Positions 7,001 through 11,872 of a stretch of 11,872 nucleotides of DNA are shown in pieces; the stretch's first letter is position 1, and every line of letters begins with the position of its first letter. The notes below the pieces were generated by a model. The model worked only from the letters and a program-made list of their open reading frames with translations, was not told where the DNA came from and made no database searches. The position numbers and the translations under genes are program-made. The DNA is taken from assembly GCA_028565635.1 (NCBI GenBank), contig JAOXYB010049591.1, positions 1 through 11,872 of the forward strand. The letters are read 5' to 3'. The DNA is from Phoronis ovalis. Its lineage: Eukaryota > Phoronida > Phoronidae.

Positions 7001-10000
7001 AGGTTGGTTAACTTCTGTTGACTCTCTTCGCCAATCAAGTAAAATATCCTGGAATGTGTTACATTAAATTTTTAGCAACCTCTTGTCATCTTCACTTGCA
7101 GTGTAATTCACTTGAATTATTCAAGTACTAGGGCTCATTGTCTTCCCACTTTATACTATATAGGGTACTGTAAAAGAATCAAATTCATTTTCAGAACCAC
7201 TTTTATTGATCCTTTGTCTTAACAACTTAGGGCTGTTCCGCTTTTAATTGTACGGGAGGGGCGGAAGACACTTTTTTTTCAGACCCACAACCCAGAATAT
7301 TAATTTTATTCTGGTACCCACCACCTAGAATTTAAAATTAAAATGGACCCCACTACCCAGAATTTTTTTTTTAATTTCTCAAGTGCGACCCCCCCACCCA
7401 CACGAGATCGTTGCGGTGTGGGCATTTCCGTTAATATATCAACTTAAATTTTATTCTACAAGTTGATTAAAATCTGCGATTGCTATAAAACTTAACCAAC
7501 AATTGACAACGACGAGAGATAATGGTCGTGATTAATTCTGTATTATTAAATATATTGAAAGTCTCACAATGTCAACGAGCCCCTGCAAGATTCGACCAGA
7601 CCGTCGAAAATACGGGAGTATTTCTTCCTAATATATCAATTATATTCATTCAAAACCGTGTCGATTGACGACAATACGTCCAAAAGTCTGTAAGGCATTC
7701 CATTTTAACTCGGAGATTATCAATGCATAGTTTAAATCAACTTCAAATGTAATATTAAAGCCTCACTTGCCGAAACACATGTACACCAAAAGCAGGATAT
7801 GGAGCAGACAAACATCTGTCTGCGCATGCCCAGTAATGACGTCATTTCATATTTTCCAATAACATGGGGATATGATGCCGGGAATTTCGGCAACTATCTC
7901 TGTATATTCTCTGAGTGATTTGAGTTTTAAAATAGTTTAGATAACAATCCATTTCGTTTATTAAGAGCACAACATAATTGTAGGGTAAGTAAGATCACCC
8001 ATGTAATTGAGGATGACCTGAACTTTATACCAACCACCCGTCAAATGGATTTATTTTCCCACCCCACCACCTATAATATCAATTTAAGTGCGATACCCAC
8101 CACCCGTAATATTTCTATTCAATTGCCGTCCGCCCTCCGTACAATTGAAAGCGGAACAGCCCTTATGTGTTAGATGGGATTTATTAATTATATTTTTGTA
8201 ACTTTTGTACATATATTATTAATGCTAGAATTGATAGACACCATATTTATAATGGACGCTGGTTTATTTTATCATGTTTATTTTGTCTTGCAGTAGTTGA
8301 AAATAGTGCTCCAATTCAGTCTGCTGTAGAGAGACGATCTAATTCTGAAGAATTTATTGAAATCACCGAAGACGAGTTTATATCTGTGTCAGAGTTAGTA
8401 AGGAGAAGAGTCAAGTTGGCTGATGTTAATTCAGTAAGCAGCATGATATTAATTAATTTTTTGCAGAAAGTAGCTTTGGTAAAATTTTTATGTTGCTATG
8501 ATATAGTTCTAGGTAAATTATTTTTGATATTTAAAAAAAAAGCTTAGCACATTTTATCCATTAAATAATGAGACAGGAATATTTTTCTGTCTATAATAAA
8601 AAGTTTTATCTATTGAACTGTAAGACTTTTGTTAAATACTATGTAAGTTTGTGCTTACGATTGTTTCCAAGACATGTACATACAGTTCAAACTATTGGCT
8701 GATAAGATGTACAATATTTCTTTAACAACTAACCCCCCCCCAAAAAAAAAATGGTCTGTAGCCATATGCAGTGGCCATTTGCATGAGATGTCAGATACAT
8801 TAGCAATGCATCCAGCTAGTTGTTGCAGCAGCTCACATTCATGTTTTTTTTCTAGGTGTACATGATGCTATGGACACATTTTAAAGAAGAAAAGAATTGG
8901 TATGTCATGTCTGAAAGTGTTTTTTTTAATAAGCACAACAGGGTTTTACAACATGACCTATTTTAATTGATTCAGATCATGGAATTGTTTACTAAATTTT
9001 GTCTTATGGCTGAAAACACATCAACTATCTTGCTTTAGGCTAAAGGTTAAGAATTTGATATTTGCTAATATTTTTTTTCTGTTACAACTATAGTGAGAGT
9101 CGTAGGGCTTTTAGACTGAATTTTAGGACTGTACTATATTTTTGTATCAAATTTTAGAAATGGGAATTAATAACCTTACTGTAGCAGTTATAATAATTGT
9201 ATGATTTAGATTCAAAAGCATGATATATTTTTGTAAGAGGAGTGCTTACAGAATTTGATGCTATGGTCAGTGTAAATTTCCTACATATTAACTTGTTATT
9301 AGTCTTATTCTTATGTTAACAAACATGTAAAATGCTGCTATTAGATTGAATTTTTGAGTTAAAAACTTTTGTTTGTGGAAAGCTAACAGTGTTTGATGGT
9401 GAAAATATGTAGTGTCTTTACAAACTGACCATAAACCGTGCAATAACTTTGTCTCCTAAAAGCTATCTATCTACCATATGACATTTAGTAAAATATTGCA
9501 ACAATTTTGTGGTTTTGCATTAGTATTTACAGAAACATTGTTTTTCAGTGAACTTTTGTCACCAGGTGAAATGTTTAAAATGGGCATGCGGGTAACTGGA
9601 GCTACTGGAGAGGCTAAACTTAAGGTACATCTATCATATCAGCATAATTTGTGTACTCACTGATATCCCATAAACTTGTCTATTAGCTCATACCAGTCAG
9701 TAGCCAGTAATTCTACCTGCTGTAGCTAATCAGGACAACTGCATGCACTGTAGATGCTTATCATTCTATGCATTACATTACTGTTCAATGTCAGTTCAGT
9801 GGGGGCATTTGTATTTAAGGAATATACAATGTAATTACAATGGTATAGTGATAAAGAAATAGTTGGCTTTCACAGAAATGTCAATACTTACCTGTTAATG
9901 TCAAAACTTACCAGTTAAGGTCTTTAAAAAATTGTCATTCCAGATTACAGCTAAGTGCAAATATGTCTTTGGGACATCATGGCATTAAGTCTTTGTATCA

Positions 10001-10409
10001 ACACAATTATACTATATACTTTTATCACTTTTGTTACTTGGTTGCAGCAGACTATTTGTATGCACTTAATGGAGACTCTGCATGTGAAGCCAAATGACCA
10101 CAGTGGACATTGTCTCACAGTTCTCCACACACTAGTGCTATTCATTCACACAATGTGACAACCTGGCAACATTACTTTTAGCAACTGGCTGCTCCACAAA
10201 GTGTATCAATGCAAATAGTCTACTGGTAAGAGTGACTATTGCAAGGCAGGCATCATTCATGTTCAGTTTAATAATACTGAATACAATACTGAACTAGGTA
10301 TTGTTTTTCTTCCATATGATAGTTTTTACATCTAATTATTGTTTTGCAGGTATTGAGAGCCCTGAAACTCTTACATATTTCAAACAAAGGTGATGTGAAG
10401 TTATTGTGA
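4059..10409 (+). CDS. SKA2: SKA2, spindle and kinetochore-associated protein 2, with C-terminal SKA1-like domain (overall entry)
   Basis: Nine exons: 4059-4091, 5398-5475, 5988-6083, 6383-6463, 6807-7002, 8294-8433, 8856-8899, 9549-9624, 10350-10409. All phases agree, giving 804 bases and 267 residues. The N-terminus MEATVDKLEAMFQKAESD is nearly identical to human SKA2 (MEAEVDKLELMFQKAESD), and the helical region to about residue 110 follows the human protein. Known: SKA2 forms the coiled-coil core of the SKA complex with SKA1 and SKA3, which holds kinetochores on spindle microtubules. Residues about 110-180 are a Ser/Thr/Asp-rich linker. Residues about 182-267 look like the SKA1 microtubule-binding winged helix, with ITEDEF, then VRRRVKLADVN, then EAKLKVLRALKLL. 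Human SKA2 (about 121 residues) has no such part. The ATG context is strong (A at -3, G at +4). Confidence 0.92.
4092..5397 (+). other. SKA2 intron 1 with short dispersed repeat
   Basis: 1306 bases, GTAAGA to atttcag. Human SKA2 intron 1 hosts MIR301A and MIR454; no miR-130/301 seed with a hairpin is visible here. A 16-base palindrome (CACATCA, CT, TGATGTG) lies at 4792-4807. A related motif set appears around 4513-4590 and 4946-5040 (separate entry). No gene is seen. Confidence 0.75.
4514..5040. repeat. Diverged repeat copies in SKA2 intron 1
   Basis: TACCCATACTTAAAATTT followed by TATTTGCAA (4545-4571) recurs as TACCCCATGCTTAACATT then TATTTGCAA (4946-4972). A CCATGGTAAA-type motif follows or precedes at 4515, 4574 and, changed to CCATAGTAAA, near 5023. 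These look like pieces of one old repeat family, not coding sequence. Confidence 0.45.
5398..5475 (+). CDS. SKA2: SKA2 exon 2
   Basis: Encodes FQKAESDINYISRKLDSEF then SNTQDEQ; phase 0 at both ends. Acceptor aaatttcag, donor CAG|GTATAA. This is the conserved first helix of SKA2 (human FQKAESDLDYIQYRLEYEI). Confidence 0.93.
5476..5987 (+). other. SKA2 intron 2
   Basis: 512 bases. It holds a small GC-rich hairpin at 5560-5576 (CTCGCGA, TTC, TCGCGGG) and a direct repeat CTCATATAGAT near 5583 and 5607. Near its 3' end is a possible 9-base microexon (separate entry). Confidence 0.7.
5929..5937 (+). CDS. Candidate 9-base SKA2 microexon (VEL)
   Basis: A pyrimidine tract and AG (tttttctctttgaatag) precede GTTGAACTT, which is followed by a near-perfect donor GTAAGTATC. 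Inserted in phase 0 it adds Val-Glu-Leu between DEQ and LNPNKTL. The next intron would be only 50 bases, which is short. It may be a real alternative exon or a chance pair of splice signals. Confidence 0.3.
5988..6083 (+). CDS. SKA2: SKA2 exon 3
   Basis: 96 bases, phase 0. Encodes LNPNKTLQKIGEIKKEYGEL then VKEAQAIQEAQK, matching human KNPVTLLKELSVIKSRYQTL. Acceptor gttatttttag, donor AAG|GTTATA. Helical, coiled-coil forming. Confidence 0.92.
6383..6463 (+). CDS. SKA2: SKA2 exon 4
   Basis: 81 bases, phase 0. Encodes EAAEFFKTQLLTVCQAVQNL then ENQSGMD, matching the human third helix (SRICATVKKTMNMIQKLQKQ). Acceptor aatttgtag, donor GAT|GTAAGT. Confidence 0.92.
6464..6806 (+). other. SKA2 intron 4
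   Basis: 343 bases between consensus splice signals. I see nothing else in it. Confidence 0.8.
6807..7002 (+). CDS. SKA2: SKA2 exon 5: end of helical core and Ser/Thr-rich linker
   Basis: 196 bases, in phase 0, out phase 1. It begins EAEKTEELLKLEELLGIPLQ, the region where human SKA2 has LTKEEKTAAEQF and stops. It then runs into an acidic, Ser/Thr/Gln-rich linker (SDTGGASSSTSAANDVSEDT) ending LEQVK. Acceptor aattgtag, donor AAAG|GTTGGT. The frame stays open with no stop at the human end point, and the composition is that of a disordered linker. Confidence 0.88.
7230..7264 (+). repeat. Left terminal inverted repeat
   Basis: Pairs with the reverse complement of 8128-8162; the first 26 bases differ at one position (T/C at position 17), after which small length changes occur in a G-rich run. 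Confidence 0.85.
7283..7400 (+). repeat. Left subterminal ACCCACCACC array of the transposon
   Basis: Diverged units of the form ACCCACNACCCAGAATNT start at 7283, 7316 and 7347, and a further AAGTGCGACCC variant starts at 7381. Similar units, on the same strand, occur near the right end. Confidence 0.7.
8029..8113 (+). repeat. Right subterminal ACCCACCACC array of the transposon
   Basis: Units start at 8029, 8061 and 8095 (for example ACCCACCACCCGTAATAT), the last preceded by AAGTGCGAT. They read in the same direction as the left array although the ends are inverted repeats. Confidence 0.7.
8128..8162 (-). repeat. Right terminal inverted repeat
   Basis: The end ...GCGGAACAGCCC mirrors the left end GGGCTGTTCCGC exactly over the last 12 bases. 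Confidence 0.85.
8294..8433 (+). CDS. SKA2: SKA2 exon 6: start of SKA1-like domain
   Basis: 140 bases, entered in phase 1, left in phase 0 with donor TCA|GTAAGC. Encodes VENSAPIQSAVERRSNSEEF and then ITEDEFISVSELVRRRVKLA with DVNS. The second part follows the pattern at the start of the SKA1 microtubule-binding domain (EF, then V-P-xY-(M)-K-G-R-L-T, then N). The acceptor is a tandem CAGTAG: both AGs keep frame and differ by one Val. Confidence 0.88.
8434..8855 (+). other. SKA2 intron 6
   Basis: 422 bases, GTAAGC to ttttttttctag. It contains a C9/A10 homopolymer pair near 8734. A 63-codon open frame at 8674-8865 shows no family pattern and only grazes exon 7 in the wrong phase. Confidence 0.8.
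8856..8899 (+). CDS. SKA2: SKA2 exon 7
   Basis: 44 bases, in phase 0, out phase 2. Encodes VYMMLWTHFKEEKN and two bases of a Cys codon. Long T-tract acceptor, donor TTG|GTATGT. Continues the predicted helix of the C-terminal domain. Confidence 0.87.
8900..9548 (+). other. SKA2 intron 7
   Basis: 649 bases, GTATGT to ttgtttttcag, AT-rich. No element or gene seen. Confidence 0.8.
9549..9624 (+). CDS. SKA2: SKA2 exon 8
   Basis: 76 bases, in phase 2, out phase 0. Completes Cys and encodes ELLSPGEMFKMGMRVTGATG then EAKLK. Acceptor tttttcag, donor AAG|GTACAT. This matches in position the SKA1 stretch FIVEADIKEFT...KKFH. LSPGE contains a minimal Ser-Pro kinase site. Confidence 0.88.
9625..10349 (+). 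other. SKA2 intron 8
   Basis: 725 bases, GTACAT to gttttgcag. It holds a 20-base tandem duplication (separate entry). Two overlapping open frames on opposite strands (9951-10158) have no recognisable content. Confidence 0.8.
9877..9916. repeat. 20-base tandem duplication
   Basis: AATGTCAATACTTACCTGTT is followed directly by AATGTCAAAACTTACCAGTT, 18 of 20 identical. On the minus strand the first copy contains CAG|GTAAGT, a perfect donor, and the second GTAAGT. Confidence 0.85.
10350..10409 (+). CDS. SKA2: SKA2 exon 9, C-terminus
   Basis: 60 bases, phase 0. Encodes VLRALKLLHISNKGDVKLL and TGA. Acceptor attattgttttgcag. The run EAKLK|VLRALKLLHISNKGDV parallels the last helix and strand of the SKA1 winged helix (KKFHVLLNILRHCRRLSEVR). 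Confidence 0.88.
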   Translation, partial: VLRALKLLHISNKGDVKLL

Positions 10410-10429
10410 TGAATGATAAGTGCACATAG

Positions 10430-10435
10430 ATTAAA
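10430..10435 (+). terminator. Possible SKA2 polyadenylation signal ATTAAA
   Basis: The common variant signal ATTAAA, 21 bases after the SKA2 stop. If used, the 3' untranslated region would be very short. Confidence 0.35.
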
Positions 10436-10438
10436 TAT

Positions 10439-10446
10439 TGTACATA
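10439..10446 (+). promoter_or_regulatory. Pumilio-type element UGUACAUA
   Basis: TGTACATA fits the Pumilio response element UGUANAUA exactly, 30 bases after the SKA2 stop. It acts only if the transcript extends past it. An eight-base match can arise by chance in AT-rich DNA. Confidence 0.35.
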
Positions 10447-10720
10447 AGACATACTAATATCATGATATCTGAAATATTATTCATAAACCACGAGAACCTG
10501 GTATGTTGGCAATTATTTCGCTGTTCCACGTGAACAAGTGCTAACATCTGCCAGTGCTAACTATATATATGTATAGGAGCATTGTACAGGAGAGACTAGT
10601 GAATAACTCAACTCGTTCTTATAGTTTTTACTAGTTCTTGTCTTATTCTCCAATCTGTTCTTGACATAACCACTGATGTACTTTGCACTATAGCTGCATC
10701 AAGGAGATTGAACCCTGCTA

Positions 10721-10770
10721 TTATTGTACATGTAGGTACCATTTATTGTACATGTAGGTACCATTTATTG
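10721..10770. repeat. 22-base tandem repeat, 2.3 copies
   Basis: The unit TTATTGTACATGTAGGTACC plus AT stands at 10721-10742 and, identical, at 10743-10764, followed by TTATTG. Perfect identity suggests a recent duplication. Confidence 0.93.
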
Positions 10771-11355
10771 GTGTAATGAAATGTGAAGATTGATCGTTGG
10801 TTAGTTTGTTAACTTATCACCCGACATTATAGTTGAATCTCATTTCACTTTACAGAATTGGTAAATGACACTTCAGAATGCTTTTTTAAAGCCAGTAATA
10901 ACATATAGAAGTTCTAAATCTTATTTATATTTCGAAACAATGCAAACAAATACAATATGTACATTTATTTAAAGTTATAAACGATTTTAAGTCTTAGATG
11001 TCAGATTTTAATTCTAAATTAGGATACTTTCTTGATTCTGACTAGAACAAGATAATGAATGATGAAAATTATGTGAATTAGTTAATATGAGAATGTTTTG
11101 ATGTGTTATTTTGTTACAGAAATATGCTAATGTTGTGATACTTGTGTTTCGAGCTACAGAACATTGATTCATGTAATTGTGATGTTATTCATAAATTGAT
11201 CGTTTCTATATCAAAGACCACCACTATATGTACTCCAGTGGCTGACGTTTCCATGGTAACATCAGCAAACCTTACACATAAAAACTGTACCCATTTACGC
11301 GATATAAGTAAATATGTTGGTGTGAACAAATGCCCCTGGCAAGACAGATCATGTA

Positions 11356-11507
11356 TCAGTATTCGAATCCAATGATTAAGTCTGATGTAAACTGAAAATC
11401 CAACTCTTGCTCTCTTATCATTGGAGCATAAATATCTTCTAGAAAAGCTAGTGCAGAAAATTGCAAATCGTTAAGTCCACATAACGTCACATGGAAGCGA
11501 TGTAAAT
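11356..11507 (-). CDS. Terminal exon of an unrecognised gene
   Basis: The minus-strand acceptor cttgctttcag (AG at 11509-11508) starts a 152-base exon entered in phase 1 and ending in TGA at 11358-11356. It encodes 49 residues beginning LHRFHVTLCGLNDLQFSALA, then FLEDIYAPMIREQELDFQFT and SDLIIGFEY. The mix of hydrophobic and acidic residues is protein-like, and the upstream exon joins in the same phase. I do not recognise the family. The gene converges on SKA2. Confidence 0.6.
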
Positions 11508-11619
11508 CTGAAAGCAAGTGTGTATTTACTTGGTATGATGAGAAATAGGTTAGCAAAAACTTTTTATTTAATTGCCAAATACATGCATGAGAACAGTAAT
11601 TATACGTATTGTATCTTAC

Positions 11620-11652
11620 TCAATTTTTTAATAAGTTCAACTATTTTTAACT
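11620..11652 (-). CDS. Penultimate exon of the same unrecognised gene
   Basis: 33 bases between a strong pyrimidine tract with catgtag and the donor A|GTAAGA. Phase 1 at both ends, so it joins the terminal exon with an Asn codon across the border. Encodes LKIVELIKKL, helical. The intron between the two exons is 112 bases. Upstream exons are beyond the window or not recognised. Confidence 0.5.
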
Positions 11653-11872
11653 CTACATGTTGATTATGTAAAAAAAAAATTGAAAACGGAGCCCGATGTA
11701 CTAAACAACTCGGATTGTTACAACCACGAATGTCAGTTAGCTTAAGGCTAAGCTGGACCCGCTCGTCACCGTTTAAATAAAAATTCAACAATCCCCATTA
11801 CATTTTTTTCATATAAAATAAATGTTTTCTGAAACTTTAACATTCATGCTATGTTATGGTGGTATTTTTAGA
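11653..11872 (-). other. Upstream sequence of the unrecognised gene, probably intron
   Basis: The minus frame stays open across 11791-11653, but the T-tract and AG at 11653 favour an acceptor there. The rest is AT-rich and I see no further exon. Confidence 0.45.

Larger units (their letters stand above)
7230..8162. mobile_element. Non-autonomous DNA transposon (MITE-like, possibly PIF/Harbinger group)
   Basis: The ends are inverted repeats: GGGCTGTTCCGCTTTTAATT at the left and, as reverse complement of the right end, GGGCTGTTCCGCTTTCAATT; the match continues for some 30 bases with few differences. Each side is flanked by TTA (7227-7229 and 8163-8165), a 3-base target duplication of the TWA type seen for PIF/Harbinger elements. 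No transposase frame is present, so it would move only with help from elsewhere. The TIR mismatches show it is no longer fresh. It lies inside intron 5 and does not disturb the exons. Confidence 0.85.
7003..8293 (+). other. SKA2 intron 5
   Basis: 1291 bases, of which 933 are a DNA-transposon remnant (7230-8162). Outside that insert nothing stands out. Without the insert and one target copy the intron would be about 355 bases, in line with its neighbours. Confidence 0.85.
10410..11355. other. SKA2 3' region and convergent 3' region of the next gene
   Basis: 946 bases between two stop codons that face each other. On the plus strand ATTAAA (10430-10435) is the only early polyadenylation-like signal. 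On the minus strand AATAAA occurs at 10969-10964 and within the 22-base repeat. A CACGTG box lies at 10527-10532. No further exon is convincing. Confidence 0.6.

Noticed and set aside
9951-10158. Two overlapping open frames on opposite strands
   Set aside because: Mirror frames of the same intron DNA; neither joins flanking exons in phase.
11355-11372. tRNA B-box-like string (ATTCGAATCC)
   Set aside because: No A box or cloverleaf around it; it falls in the coding end of the minus-strand exon.
11142-11375. 77-codon plus-strand open frame
   Set aside because: It overlaps the better supported minus-strand terminal exon and shows no family pattern or splice signals of its own.

Overview
The window is eukaryotic, intron-rich, AT-rich DNA, most likely from an invertebrate animal. 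All coding is in short exons (33 to 216 bases) with GT-AG borders, and there are no bacterial signals. The protein families are animal cell-division genes. The species cannot be named from the sequence; a DNA-transposon remnant and the general texture would suit a marine invertebrate such as a mollusc, but that is only a guess.

Two divergent genes share one short promoter. On the minus strand (about 3405 down to 476, perhaps further left) lies a PRR11 (proline-rich protein 11) homologue. It is recognised by a Trp-containing N-terminal block, a coiled coil, a double polyproline run and two C-terminal repeats of the form [IV][ST]LxxLxxVxLK. On the plus strand (4059 to 10409) lies SKA2, a subunit of the SKA spindle/kinetochore complex, in nine exons whose phases all agree, giving 267 residues. 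PRR11 and SKA2 are also head-to-head neighbours in humans, so an ancient mitotic gene pair is kept here. Between them sit two CCAAT boxes exactly 31 bases apart and a consensus ETS site just before the SKA2 ATG.

The main surprise is the SKA2 C-terminus. Human SKA2 ends near residue 121, whereas this one runs on through a Ser/Thr-rich linker into about 85 residues resembling the microtubule-binding winged-helix domain of SKA1. This suggests a SKA2 with its own microtubule-binding module.

SKA2 intron 5 contains a 933-bp non-autonomous DNA transposon (7230 to 8162) with terminal inverted repeats and TTA target duplications. Right of SKA2, on the minus strand and converging with it, are the last two exons (11620-11652 and 11356-11507) of a third gene that I do not recognise. 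The rest is intron or intergenic DNA with a few short repeats.
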